From Acidovorax kalamii (GTDB lineage: Bacteria > Pseudomonadota > Gammaproteobacteria > Burkholderiales > Burkholderiaceae_C), in contig NZ_NOIG01000013.1 in the NCBI RefSeq assembly GCF_002245625.1, positions 124,001 through 188,000 on the forward strand: DNA of 64,000 nucleotides, written 5' to 3'. The position numbers and the translations under genes are program-made. A model generated the notes under the pieces. The model saw only the letters and a list, made by a program, of their open reading frames with translations. It was not told the DNA's origin and ran no database searches. Shown here piece by piece: positions 44,504 to 53,397 of the stretch. Position 1 is the first letter of the stretch; every line of letters begins with the position of its first letter.

Positions 44504-46429
44504 TCACTCCACTGTGACGCTTTTGGCCAGGTTGCGGGGCTTATCGACATCCGTTCCCCGCGCACATGCCGTGTGGTACGCCAGCAGCTGCAGCGGCACC
44601 ACGTGCAGCAGCGGGCTCAGCGGACCGTAGTGTTCCGGCATGCGGATCACGTGGATGCCTTCGCTGCTTTCGATGTGGGTGTCGCCATCGGCCAGCACAT
44701 ACAGCACGCCGGCGCGGGCGCGCACTTCCTGCATGTTGCTCTTGAGCTTTTCGAGCAGCGCGTCGTTGGGCGCCACCGTCACCACCGGCATGGCGCTGGT
44801 CACCAGGGCCAGGGGGCCATGCTTGAGTTCACCGGCCGGGTAGGCCTCGGCATGGATGTAGCTGATCTCCTTGAGCTTCAAGGCACCTTCCAGCGCGATG
44901 GGGTAGTGCAGGCCCCGGCCCAGGAAGAGTGCGTTTTCCATGCGGGCGAAGTCTTCGGCCCAGCTGATGAGCTGGGGTTCCAGTGCCAGCACGGCCTGCA
45001 GGGCCATGGGCAGGTGACGCATGGCTTTGAGGTGGGCGGCTTCCTGTTCTTCGCTCAGGCGGCCCTTGCTCTGCGCCAGCGCGAGCGTCAGCAAGAACAG
45101 GCCCGCCAACTGCGTGGTGAAGGCCTTGGTGCTGGCCACGCCGATCTCGACGCCAGCGCGCGTGATGTAAGCCAGCTTGCATTCGCGCACCATGGCGCTG
45201 GTGGCCACGTTGCAGATGGTCAGCGTGTGCTGCATGCCCAGGCTCTGCGCGTGGCGCAGCGCGGCCAGCGTGTCGGCGGTTTCACCGCTCTGGGTGATGG
45301 TGACCACCAGGGTGCGCGGATTGGGAACGCTGGTGCGGTAGCGGTATTCGCTGGCCACTTCGACCTGGGTGGGGATGCCGGCGATTTCTTCGAGCCAGTA
45401 TTTGGCCGCGCAGCCGCTGTAGTAGCTGGTGCCGCAGGCCAGGATGAGGACGTTGTCAATCTCCTTGAACACGCGCCAGGCAGCCGCGCCGGGCTGGCCG
45501 TTTTGGCCCGCGCCGTCGAACAGTTCGGGCACGATGCCCTCCACACCTTCGAGCGTGTCGGCAATCGCGCGCGGCTGCTCGAAGATTTCCTTTTGCATGT
45601 AGTGGCGGTAGGGGCCCAGCTCGGCCGCGCCGCTGTGGGCCTGCACGGTGCGCACGGGGCGCTGCGCGGGGGTCAACGCGGCGCCGTCCTTGCCCACGAT
45701 CCAGTAGCGGCCCAGTTGCAAGTCCACCAGGTCGCCCTCTTCCAGGTAGACGATCTGGTCCGTCACGCCTGCCAGGGCCATCGCGTCGCTGGCCAGGAAA
45801 TGCTCCGCCCCTGCGTTTCCAACCCCCAGGATCAGCGGCGAGCCCGCACGCGCACCCACCACGCGGTGGGGTTCGTCCTTGTGGATCACCGCAATGGCGT
45901 AGGCGCCGTGCAGCTCGGCCACTGTGGCCCGCACGGCTTCGAACAGGTCGCCGCTGTAGTGGCTGTCCACCAGGTGGGCGATGACCTCGGTGTCGGTCTG
46001 GCTGGCAAACACGTAGCCGCGTGCCTGCAGGCTGCGGCGAAGTTCTTCGTGGTTTTCGATGATGCCGTTGTGCACCAGCGCCACGCGGCCCGCCTGCTGG
46101 GTGGCAGCGTCAACGCCCAGGCCGTGGCTGAAGTGCGGGTGGGCGTTGTGCACGGCCGGGGCGCCGTGGGTGGCCCAGCGCGTGTGGGCGATGCCGGTGG
46201 CGCCATCGACATGTTCGGCCTGCACCTGCTCCAGCAGCTCGGCCACGCGGGCCGTGCTGCGGGCACGCTGCAAGCCGCCACGTGCGGTGCCGTGGCGCGA
46301 GGCGTCGATGCTGGCGCCGTGCACGGCCACGCCGCAGGAGTCATAACCCCGGTACTCCAGCCGCTGCAGGCCCTGCACGAGGATAGGAACGATGTTGCGC
46401 GTGGAGACTGCGCCGACGATGCCGCACAT
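44504..46429 (-). CDS. glmS: Glutamine-fructose-6-phosphate aminotransferase (isomerizing)
   Basis: The 641-residue enzyme begins MCGIVGAVS, with Cys2 as the glutaminase nucleophile after Met removal, followed by [11 protein letters not shown] and the class II amidotransferase domain to about residue 240. Two SIS sugar-isomerase domains follow ([35 protein letters not shown]), ending [13 protein letters not shown]. It makes glucosamine-6-phosphate, the first step to UDP-GlcNAc, and pairs functionally with glmU nearby. No glmS ribozyme is evident upstream. The lrp-like gene is divergent. Confidence 0.97.
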   Translation of the reverse strand: MCGIVGAVSTRNIVPILVQGLQRLEYRGYDSCGVAVHGASIDASRHGTARGGLQRARSTARVAELLEQVQAEHVDGATGIAHTRWATHGAPAVHNAHPHFSHGLGVDAATQQAGRVALVHNGIIENHEELRRSLQARGYVFASQTDTEVIAHLVDSHYSGDLFEAVRATVAELHGAYAIAVIHKDEPHRVVGARAGSPLILGVGNAGAEHFLASDAMALAGVTDQIVYLEEGDLVDLQLGRYWIVGKDGAALTPAQRPVRTVQAHSGAAELGPYRHYMQKEIFEQPRAIADTLEGVEGIVPELFDGAGQNGQPGAAAWRVFKEIDNVLILACGTSYYSGCAAKYWLEEIAGIPTQVEVASEYRYRTSVPNPRTLVVTITQSGETADTLAALRHAQSLGMQHTLTICNVATSAMVRECKLAYITRAGVEIGVASTKAFTTQLAGLFLLTLALAQSKGRLSEEQEAAHLKAMRHLPMALQAVLALEPQLISWAEDFARMENALFLGRGLHYPIALEGALKLKEISYIHAEAYPAGELKHGPLALVTSAMPVVTVAPNDALLEKLKSNMQEVRARAGVLYVLADGDTHIESSEGIHVIRMPEHYGPLSPLLHVVPLQLLAYHTACARGTDVDKPRNLAKSVTVE

Positions 46430-46507
46430 AGTGAATGCCTTGGTTGGAAAACGATGGAGCGATGGTAGGCAGCCACAAAAGAAATGTTTGATTAATTTTC
46501 AGATGAA

Positions 46508-46555
46508 TTTGAACTTAAATTTCATTGAAACCCATTGATGAAATTTAAGTTCAAA
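46508..46555. promoter_or_regulatory. Perfect 18-bp inverted repeat between glmS and the lrp-like gene
   Basis: TTTGAACTTAAATTTCAT (46508-46525) and its exact reverse complement (46538-46555) enclose 12 bp. It ends 9 bp before the chosen Lrp start. Its AT-rich sequence in a GC-rich genome and position fit an Lrp-type operator that controls its own gene and perhaps glmS. Confidence 0.65.
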
Positions 46556-46564
46556 ATAACAATG

Positions 46565-47056
46565 ATGACGGAACAAATCACACTGGATGCCACCGACCTG
46601 CAGCTGCTCAACCTGCTGCAAACCGACGCCGCACAAAGCAACCAGGCGCTGGCCGAGCAGGTGCATGTGTCGCCCCCCACCTGTCTGCGCCGCGTCAAGC
46701 GCCTGCAGGATGCGGGGCTGATCGAACGCCAGGTGGCCATCCTGCAGCCCGACCGGCTGGCCGCGCTGCAGGGCCACGGACTGGCCTGCATCGTCGAGGT
46801 GTCGCTGGACCGCCAGGGCGCCGAACAGCTTGACGCGTTCGAAGCCCGCGCCGTGGCTGACGACGCCGTGCAGCAATGCTGGCGCGTATCGCCCGGCCCG
46901 GACTTTGTGTTGGTGGTGCACACGCGCGACATGCCGGGGTACCTGGCGCTGTCGCAGCGGCTGTTTACGGGTGACGCCAATGTGCGCAATGTGAAGGCCT
47001 TCTTCGCCACCCGGCGCGCAAAATTTGACACAAAAGTGCCTCTTGCGCTCGGCTGA
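46565..47056 (+). CDS. Lrp/AsnC-family transcriptional regulator
   Basis: From ATG 46565 the protein is 163 residues, the usual family size: N-terminal helix-turn-helix (LDATDLQLLNLLQ, NQALAEQVHVSPPTCLRRVKRLQDAG, residues 6-50) and a C-terminal RAM ligand-binding domain (VQQCWRVSPGPDFVLVVHTRDM). Starts at 46535-46562 would put the inverted repeat inside the gene and are not preferred. No strong ribosome site is seen. The amino-acid effector is unknown. Confidence 0.88.
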   Translation: MTEQITLDATDLQLLNLLQTDAAQSNQALAEQVHVSPPTCLRRVKRLQDAGLIERQVAILQPDRLAALQGHGLACIVEVSLDRQGAEQLDAFEARAVADDAVQQCWRVSPGPDFVLVVHTRDMPGYLALSQRLFTGDANVRNVKAFFATRRAKFDTKVPLALG

Positions 47057-47068
47057 CAAGCGCTTCTA

Positions 47069-47086
47069 GCTATCAAATTTGATAGC
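47069..47086. repeat. 18-bp palindromic extragenic repeat
   Basis: GCTATCAAATTTGATAGC is a perfect palindrome 12 bp after the lrp-like stop. Similar sequences with a GATAGC/GCTATC core recur between genes in Comamonadaceae. It may end transcription. Confidence 0.6.
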
Positions 47087-47206
47087 CCAAACCCCTACCA
47101 GAGCGCCTGGCGCCAGATGGTCATTTCTTGCTGGCATCGTCTGGATGTGCGCTGTAAGCTCCCGCGCATCCTTGACCTTTGCCCGTGCGGGCGCTCCCAC
47201 AGACCG

Positions 47207-48259
47207 ATGCCAACCTCCCGACGCCAGATGCCCCGCCGCATCTATCCACTGCGCATACTGGGCATGGGGCTGGGCGGCATGGTGGTGGGCGTGGTGCTAT
47301 GGGAGCGCCAGGCTTCCGCCCTGGCTTGGCTGTGCATGGCGCTGCCCTGCTTTGCCTGGCCCCATGTGGCCTACCTGCTCACCCAGCGCAGCGCCGACCC
47401 TTACCGCACCGAAACCCGCAATCTGCTCATCGACTCGGCCCTGACCGCTGCGCTGGTGCCGCTCATGCATTTCAACCTGCTGCCCAGCGTGCTGCTGCTC
47501 ACCCTGACCATGGTGGACAAGATCACCACCGGTATCCGGGGGCTGTGGGCGCGCGCCCTGGTGGCGATGCTGGTGGCAGGCGCCGCCAGCACCCTGCTCA
47601 CCGGCATGCACTGGGCGCCCGAGACCTCCATGCGGGTGATGGTGGCCTGCCTGCCCGTGATGGTGCTGCACACGCTTTCCGTCAGCATCGTGAGCTACCA
47701 GCTCATCCGCAAGGCCACGCACAGCAACCTGATGCTCGACGAGCTGCGGCGCGTGGACGCGCTCACCGGCCTGTTCGGCCGTGGCCACTGGCAGGAACAG
47801 GCCGAAGCCGCGCTGCGCCGCCACCACACCACCGACGAACCCGCCTGCATGCTGATGCTGGACATCGACCATTTCAAAAGCATCAACGACCTGCACGGCC
47901 ACACCGTGGGGGACGAGGTGATCCGGGCCCTGGCCCATGTGGTGCGCGGCCATGTGCGCGCGGGCGACTGCGCGGGGCGCTTTGGCGGCGATGAGTTTGC
48001 CATCGTGCTGCCCGGCATGCACGCCCGCGACGCCCTGGCGATTGCCCAGCGTATCCGCGAGCAGACCGAATGCGTGCGGCTGCGCCACCTGCCCGATCTG
48101 CGCATCACCAGCAGCATCGGCGTGGCCCCGGCCGACCACCGCCACAGCAACCTGCGCGCCTGGATCGATGCGGCCGACGCGGCGCTGTATGTGGCCAAGC
48201 ACGAGGGGCGCAACCGCGTGTCGGGCTACATGGAGCCCGCGCTGGCGCCAGCGGTCTAA
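47207..48259 (+). CDS. MASE2-domain diguanylate cyclase
   Basis: The 350-residue membrane protein has an N-terminal MASE2 sensor (RIYPLRILGMGLGGMVVGVV, then PYRTETRNLLIDSALTAALV) with several membrane helices to about residue 165, and a C-terminal GGDEF domain (RVDALTGLFGRGHW, DIDHFKSIND, FGGDEFAIVLPG). The active-site motif is intact and an RxxD inhibitory site (RAGD) lies five residues before it, so it should make c-di-GMP with product feedback. DgcC/AdrA is the best-known MASE2 cyclase. The start is uncertain; ATG 47207 gives a normal N-terminus, and 47117 is in frame. Confidence 0.92.
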   Translation: MPTSRRQMPRRIYPLRILGMGLGGMVVGVVLWERQASALAWLCMALPCFAWPHVAYLLTQRSADPYRTETRNLLIDSALTAALVPLMHFNLLPSVLLLTLTMVDKITTGIRGLWARALVAMLVAGAASTLLTGMHWAPETSMRVMVACLPVMVLHTLSVSIVSYQLIRKATHSNLMLDELRRVDALTGLFGRGHWQEQAEAALRRHHTTDEPACMLMLDIDHFKSINDLHGHTVGDEVIRALAHVVRGHVRAGDCAGRFGGDEFAIVLPGMHARDALAIAQRIREQTECVRLRHLPDLRITSSIGVAPADHRHSNLRAWIDAADAALYVAKHEGRNRVSGYMEPALAPAV

Positions 48260-48286
48260 ACGCGTTTTTTACAGAGACGTCGGCTC

Positions 48287-49090
48287 TTACGCTGCCTCAG
48301 CAGCCAAAGCGGCCACAGGCCACGCCACCCGCACCGTGCAGCCCGCTCCCGGCGCCGCCGTGGCGGTCACCGTGGCGCCATGGCGCTGGGCAATCGCGCG
48401 GCACAGCGCCAGCCCCGTGCCCACGCCGTCAAACTCGGTCTCACGGTGCAGGCGCTGGAACACGCCGAACAGGGTGCCCGCACGCGCCGGGTCAAAGCCC
48501 ACGCCGTTGTCCTGCAGCGTGAAGGCCACGCTACCTGCCGGTGCCGCATCGGCCCGCACGGTGATGCAGGGCTGGGCCACGGGGCGTGTGAACTTGAGCG
48601 CATTGCCCAGCAACTGCACCAGCAACTCCTGCAGCAACACCGGGTCGGCCCACAGCGTGGGCAGGTCGGCATCCACGCGCCATTCCACGGCACGCCCAGC
48701 CTTGGCAGGGGCCAGCGTGGCGCGCGCCTGGGCCATCGCATCGGCCAGCGGCACAGGCTGCAGGCGCAGTGGGGCGCGGCTGGCACGCACCAGGGCTTGC
48801 AGGCCGTCGATCATGAGCCCCATGCGCCGGGCGGACTGGTCCATGGTGGCGAGGAAACCCAGGGCCTCCTGTACCTCGGCGCCCCGCGCCACCTCGGGCG
48901 GCAAGTCGCCCAGCACCTCGCGCACCAGCGTGCCGTACGACGTTACATGCCGCAGCGGCGCGCGCAGGTCGTGCGAGACGGCGCGCAAGAACTCCTCCTG
49001 CGCAGCCGCCATGTCGGCCACCTGCTGCTGGCTGCGGGCCAGTTCGGCGCGCAGCTGTTCGGGGGTCATGTCTGCACCAGCCACTTTCAT
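48287..49090 (-). CDS. Soluble orphan sensor histidine kinase
   Basis: A 267-residue HisKA/HATPase kinase: coiled-coil N-terminus (MTPEQLRAELARSQQQVADM), H box AVSHDLRAPLRHV (about residue 38), N box LLGNALKFT, G1 DNGVGFDPARAG, G2 GVGTGLALC. There is no membrane segment or recognisable sensor domain, and no response-regulator gene beside it. H-box sequence HDLRAPLR resembles phytochrome-like and cytosolic hybrid-kinase relatives. Start ATG 49090 is tentative; 49069 is an alternative. Confidence 0.85.
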   Translation of the reverse strand: MKVAGADMTPEQLRAELARSQQQVADMAAAQEEFLRAVSHDLRAPLRHVTSYGTLVREVLGDLPPEVARGAEVQEALGFLATMDQSARRMGLMIDGLQALVRASRAPLRLQPVPLADAMAQARATLAPAKAGRAVEWRVDADLPTLWADPVLLQELLVQLLGNALKFTRPVAQPCITVRADAAPAGSVAFTLQDNGVGFDPARAGTLFGVFQRLHRETEFDGVGTGLALCRAIAQRHGATVTATAAPGAGCTVRVAWPVAALAAEAA

Positions 49091-49204
49091 CTCCCGCCGC
49101 AGGTCACAGAAGCGTGCATGGCACAACGAGGCGCCAACGCGCTATGCACGAAGACGAAGACGCAGGCGAGGACAGCCAGCAAGGGCCGCCCCGCAGCAAA
49201 GGCT

Positions 49205-49250
49205 GTCGTCCCCCTGGAGGGGGAAGGCGCGAAGCGACTCAGGGGGTGCT
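49205..49250. repeat. Extragenic GC-rich repeat/terminator after glmU
   Basis: CCCCCTGGAGGGGG (49210-49223) forms a hairpin, followed by GCGCGAAGCGACTCAGGGGG. I recognise this as a common extragenic element of Acidovorax-type genomes, often found after stop codons. It likely ends the glmU transcript. Confidence 0.55.
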
Positions 49251-50669
49251 TCATTTTTTCGGGCGAGACCAGTTGGCAATGCTCACCTGCTTGCCCCGCG
49301 CCACGCTCAGCGCGCCAGGCGCCGTGCTCTTGGTGATGGTGCTGCCACCGCCCACCGTGCCGCCTGCGCCAATGGTCACGGGCGCCACCAGCACGCAGTT
49401 GCTGCCGATGTGTACGTCGGCCTCGATCACCGTGCGGTGCTTGTTGGCACCGTCGTAGTTGGCGGTGATGCTGCCCGCGCCGTAGTTCACGCGCTCGCCC
49501 ACGGTGGCGTCGCCCAGGTAGGCCAGATGGTTGGCCTTGGCGCCGTCGGCCATGGTGCTGTTCTTCACTTCCACAAAGTTGCCGATGTGCACCTCGCGGC
49601 CCAGTTGCGCGCCGGGGCGCAAGCGGGCAAAGGGGCCGATCAGCGCGCCCTCGCCCACGGTGGCTCCGGCCTTTTCGCCGTCGATGTGGGTGTAGGGATG
49701 GATCACCGCGCCTGCAGCGATGCGTGCGTTGGCGATGCAGCAGTTCGCGCCAATGCTCACGCCCTCGCCCAGTTCCACGCGGCCGGTGAAGACGCAGTTC
49801 ACGTCGATCTCCACGTCCTGCCCACACAGCAGCTCGCCGCGCACGCCGGTGCGGGTGTCGTCGCGCACATCGAACCGCGCGGGGTCGGCCAGGCGCACGC
49901 CCTGCTCCATCAAGGCACGGGCCTGGCGCAGCTGGTGCGCGCGTTCCAGCTCGGCCAGTTGCAGCGGGCTGTTGACGCCCGCCACCTGCAGCGCGTCGGT
50001 GATGTGGTGGGCCACCACAGGCACGCCGTCGGCCACGGCCATGGCGACGATGTCGGTGAGGTAGTACTCGCCCTGGGCATTGTCATTGGTCAGCCGCGCC
50101 AGCCAGCCGCGCAGCAGCCGCGCGGGCACGGCCATGATGCCGCTGTAGATCTCGGTGATGGCGCGCTGGGCGTCATTCGCATCCTTGTGTTCGACGATGC
50201 CCTGCACGGCGCCATCGGCGTTGCGCAGGATGCGGCCATAGCCCGTGGGGTCGGGCAGGGTCACCGTGAGCAGCGCCAACTGCTCGCCGCCACTGGCCGC
50301 CACCAGCGCGCGCAGCGTGTCGGCCTGGGTCAGCGGCACATCGCCCGACAGCACCACGGCCGTGCCGTCATCGCGCAGGTGGGGTACGGCCTGCAACACG
50401 GCGTGGCCCGTGCCCAGCTGGGGTTCCTGGCGCACAAATTTCAGGGCAAAACTGCTGTCTGCGCCCGCTGCACCTGCGCAAGCCGCTTCTACTTCTATAG
50501 CACCATGGCCCGTGATGACGATGGCGCTGCGCGCCTGCAGGTGGGCCGCCTGGTCCAGCACGTGGTGCAGCAGCGGGCGTCCGGCCAGGCGCTGTAGCAC
50601 TTTGGGGAGGCGGCTTTTCATGCGCGTGCCCTTGCCGGCCGCCATGATGAGGATGTCGATTGGGGTCAT
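49251..50669 (-). CDS. glmU: Bifunctional GlcN-1-P acetyltransferase / GlcNAc-1-P uridyltransferase
   Basis: The 472-residue enzyme has an N-terminal pyrophosphorylase domain (LIMAAGKGTRMKSRLPKVL, QLGTGHAVLQA, VLSGDVPL) and a C-terminal left-handed beta-helix acetyltransferase (hexapeptide repeats from about residue 265; GNFVEVKNSTM, HLAYLGDATVG, GAGSITANYDG). It makes UDP-GlcNAc for peptidoglycan and lipid A. Residues about 58-72 (a segment with EVEAACAGAAGAD) look longer than in E. coli GlmU and coincide with a TTCTATAGC-like repeat remnant. Confidence 0.97.
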   Translation of the reverse strand: MTPIDILIMAAGKGTRMKSRLPKVLQRLAGRPLLHHVLDQAAHLQARSAIVITGHGAIEVEAACAGAAGADSSFALKFVRQEPQLGTGHAVLQAVPHLRDDGTAVVLSGDVPLTQADTLRALVAASGGEQLALLTVTLPDPTGYGRILRNADGAVQGIVEHKDANDAQRAITEIYSGIMAVPARLLRGWLARLTNDNAQGEYYLTDIVAMAVADGVPVVAHHITDALQVAGVNSPLQLAELERAHQLRQARALMEQGVRLADPARFDVRDDTRTGVRGELLCGQDVEIDVNCVFTGRVELGEGVSIGANCCIANARIAAGAVIHPYTHIDGEKAGATVGEGALIGPFARLRPGAQLGREVHIGNFVEVKNSTMADGAKANHLAYLGDATVGERVNYGAGSITANYDGANKHRTVIEADVHIGSNCVLVAPVTIGAGGTVGGGSTITKSTAPGALSVARGKQVSIANWSRPKK

Positions 50670-50769
50670 GGAATGCGTCTGGAGATCAGTAGCCCGGGGC
50701 GGTGCGCCGCGCGGGCCGGTGCGGGATTATCGGCTGCGCCGCCCGCGCCCCACCAGCAGCCTCCCGCCC

Positions 50770-52053
50770 TCAGGCCGCCCCAGGCTGCCAGCGCCGCAAC
50801 ACCAGGGTCGCATTCACCCCGCCAAAACCAAAACCGTTGACCATGGCGTGCGTGAGCGCCATGCGGCGTGGCGTCAGCGCCACCAGATCCAGGCCTTGCG
50901 CCAGTTCATCCGGCGCGTGCAGGTTCAGCGTGCCGGGCACCACCTGGTCGCGCAGCGCCTGCACCGTGAAGATGGTGGCCACCGCGCCCGCCGCACCCAG
51001 CAGATGGCCCGTGGCCGACTTGGTGGAGACGATCGCAGGCCCTGCACCCGTGCCAAACACGCGGCGAATGGCGGCGAGTTCGCCCCGGTCGCCCACCGGG
51101 GTGGAGGTGGCGTGGGCATTGAGGTGCTGCACCTCGTCAGCCCGCAGCCCCGCCTGCGCCAGCGCGGCGGCCATGCTGCGCGCGGCGCCGTCGCCATCTT
51201 CCGGCCCCGAGGTGATGTGGTGCGCGTCGGCCGACGTGCCGTAGCCCACCAGCTCCGCCAGCGGCTGCGCGCCGCGTGCGAGGGCGTGGTCCAGCGCCTC
51301 GATCACCAGCATGCCCGCGCCCTCACCCATCACAAAGCCGTCACGCTGTGCATCGAACGGGCGTGAGGCTTGCTCGGGCGTGGCATTGAACCCCGTGGAC
51401 AGCGACTTGGCCGCCGCAAAGCCGCCCAGGCTCACGCGGTCGATGGCGGCCTCGCTGCCACCACACACGGCGATATCGGCCTCGCCCGCGCGGATCAACC
51501 GGGCCGCGTCGCCCAGCGCCTGCACGCTGGCCGCGCAGGCCGTGACCGGCGCACCCAGCGGCCCCTTGAGCCCGTGGCGGATCGACACCTGCCCCGCCGC
51601 CAGGTTGACCAGAAACGACGGCACGGTGAACGGCGACAGCCGCTGCGGCCCGCGCGTTTCGGTGGTGCGCACCGCGTCGGCAATCGCGCCAAAGCCGCCA
51701 ATGCCCGAGGCAATGACGGTGGCCGTGCGCGCGAGCGCCGACTCGTCCCCCCCCACCACCGGCCAGCCCGCCTGGGCCAGCGCCTGGTCGGCAGCGCCCA
51801 GCGCAAAGGGGATGAAGCGGTCCATCTTGCGCTGGTCCTTGGCCGAGATGATGGCATCCACATCCCAGCCGCCCTCGGGGTCCTCGGACAGCGGCAGCAC
51901 CCGCCCGGCCACCTTGGCGGGCACTCCTTCGGTCACGGCCTCGGGCAGCACGGTGATGCCCGAGCGGCCCGCCAGCAGGCGCTGCCAGGCCAGCTCGACA
52001 TTGCAACCCAGTGGTGACACCAAGCCCATGCCGGTGATGACGACGCGGCGCAT
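50770..52053 (-). CDS. Beta-ketoacyl-ACP synthase II (FabF-type)
   Basis: This 427-residue condensing enzyme begins MRRVVITGMGLVSPLGCN and has the catalytic triad of FabF: Cys in VTACAASVQALGDA (about residue 171), His in LNAHATSTPVGD and His in KSATGHLLGAAGAV. It extends malonyl-ACP chains. It stands alone, without acpP or fabG neighbours, and diverges from a TetR regulator, so it is probably an accessory synthase under TetR control instead of the main fabF. Confidence 0.93.
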   Translation of the reverse strand: MRRVVITGMGLVSPLGCNVELAWQRLLAGRSGITVLPEAVTEGVPAKVAGRVLPLSEDPEGGWDVDAIISAKDQRKMDRFIPFALGAADQALAQAGWPVVGGDESALARTATVIASGIGGFGAIADAVRTTETRGPQRLSPFTVPSFLVNLAAGQVSIRHGLKGPLGAPVTACAASVQALGDAARLIRAGEADIAVCGGSEAAIDRVSLGGFAAAKSLSTGFNATPEQASRPFDAQRDGFVMGEGAGMLVIEALDHALARGAQPLAELVGYGTSADAHHITSGPEDGDGAARSMAAALAQAGLRADEVQHLNAHATSTPVGDRGELAAIRRVFGTGAGPAIVSTKSATGHLLGAAGAVATIFTVQALRDQVVPGTLNLHAPDELAQGLDLVALTPRRMALTHAMVNGFGFGGVNATLVLRRWQPGAA

Positions 52054-52229
52054 CAGCGGGCCGCTCCGTGTGCGGCAGGCGCCAGGGCGCTGCGGTGGGA
52101 AAGAGGGGTGGGGGTCATGGAATCACCTCGCTGGTTGCCGCCCGGCGCCTCTGCGGCCCCGGGGTTGACGGGGCCAGCGGCTGCCCGGTGGCGGGCCACG
52201 CGGTCACACCGCCACAGAAGGATCGGGCA

Positions 52230-52255
52230 TTTATGATTAGGGCCGTCATCATAAA
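52230..52255. promoter_or_regulatory. TetR-type operator TTTATGAT-N10-ATCATAAA
   Basis: Perfect 8-bp arms (52230-52237, 52248-52255) in the divergent promoter region, 49 bp before the tetR-type start. Layout and position fit a TetR dimer site controlling both genes. Confidence 0.65.
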
Positions 52256-52304
52256 CACAAAACACCGCTTTGCGTACGATCGCAATCAATAGAAGGCCCA
52301 CCCC

Positions 52305-52958
52305 ATGAAAGTCTCCAAGGCACAGGCCGCCGAAAACCGCCAGGGCATCCTGGACGCCGCCGCCCGGCTCTACCGCGAGCGCGGCCTCACGGGCGTGGGC
52401 GTGGCCGACATCACACGCGACGCGGGGCTCACCCACGGCGGGCTGTACCGGCATTTCGAGTCCAAGGACGCCCTGGTGCGCGAAGCCTGCGCCCGTGCGT
52501 TCGACTGGTCGATTGCGCCGCTGGACGGCCACATGCCCAACGCCAGCGTGGCCGACCGCATCCAAAGCTACCTCTCGCCCCAGCACCGCGACGCCCCCGG
52601 CAGCGGCTGCCCCGCCGCCGCGCTGGCAGTGGACGCAGCACGCGCGGGCGGCGAGTTGTCGCAGGTGTTTGCCGAAGGCATCGAGCGCAACATCCAGCGC
52701 TTTGCGCAACTGCTGGCCGACGCCGAGCCTGCTATGCCCGCCGTGTCCGCGGGCACCGCGCCGCAGGATGCCGACGAAACAACGGCAGCCGCCACTGCAG
52801 CCACCCACCGCGCGCACGCCATGCAGGTGCTGGCCACCATGGTCGGCGGCCTGGTACTGGCCCGCGCCACAGCGGCCGCGCAGCCGGGGTTGTCTGAGGA
52901 GATTCTGATTACCCTGCAGGATCAGCTGATCCGCCTGCTGGACACGCCAAGCGCCTGA
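52305..52958 (+). CDS. TetR/AcrR-family regulator
   Basis: The 217-residue repressor has the N-terminal TetR helix-turn-helix (ILDAAARLYRERGLTGVGVA, DAGLTHGGLYRHFESKDALV, residues 14-63) and a variable helical ligand domain. It diverges from the fabF-type gene, so control of that gene by an acyl or xenobiotic ligand is inferred. A segment rich in Ala/Thr near residue 155 appears to be a loop insertion. Confidence 0.9.
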   Translation: MKVSKAQAAENRQGILDAAARLYRERGLTGVGVADITRDAGLTHGGLYRHFESKDALVREACARAFDWSIAPLDGHMPNASVADRIQSYLSPQHRDAPGSGCPAAALAVDAARAGGELSQVFAEGIERNIQRFAQLLADAEPAMPAVSAGTAPQDADETTAAATAATHRAHAMQVLATMVGGLVLARATAAAQPGLSEEILITLQDQLIRLLDTPSA

Positions 52959-53397
52959 GACACCGGGTCCCAGACCAGGTCCATTGCCATCAAAGAGCTT
53001 CTTGTGCTGCTGGTGGGGCTGGCGCGAGAAGCCCCTGCGCGGTGAGCGCTCCCACCGGGGTGCGGACCATCGCTCAAGCGCAGACAGCGCCACACAAGCC
53101 CCCGCCCCATCACAGCGGCTGTGACGCAGCTGCTTGCGGCAGTGCCGACCGCGCCTTGCTTTCGTCAAAACCCCCACGCCAAGTCCGCGCACACCTTACC
53201 CACTGCACCCGCTGATTGCAGCTGCTGGCCCCCGAATGAGACGCCCAGTCAAGAACCGGGCAAACGCCCAGTCAAGCCGCTGGAGCCGTCTGCCGCGACG
53301 ATCCGACGGGTACGTCAGGCACACAACCTGATGCTCTCAAAAGCATAGCTTCTTGCGCTTTATGGCAAAGCGCCGGAGGCCTTCTCACAAAAAACAC
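52959..53397. other. Intergenic region before the surface-protein locus
   Basis: No gene is seen in 439 bases. A 13-bp direct repeat ACGCCCAGTCAAG starts at about 53241 and again at about 53264, a possible regulator binding pair upstream of the TIG-domain gene. Confidence 0.4.

Noticed and set aside
44573..46468. A 631-codon open frame antisense to glmS
   Set aside because: glmS has full catalytic motifs; the antisense frame has low-complexity composition and no family signature, as expected in GC-rich DNA.
46430..46507. glmS ribozyme upstream of glmS
   Set aside because: The leader is short and AT-rich and shows none of the ribozyme core; such ribozymes are typical of Gram-positive bacteria.
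46499..47059. Open frame antisense to the lrp-like gene
   Set aside because: The sense gene has clear helix-turn-helix and RAM domains; the antisense frame exists because of the inverted repeat and GC bias.
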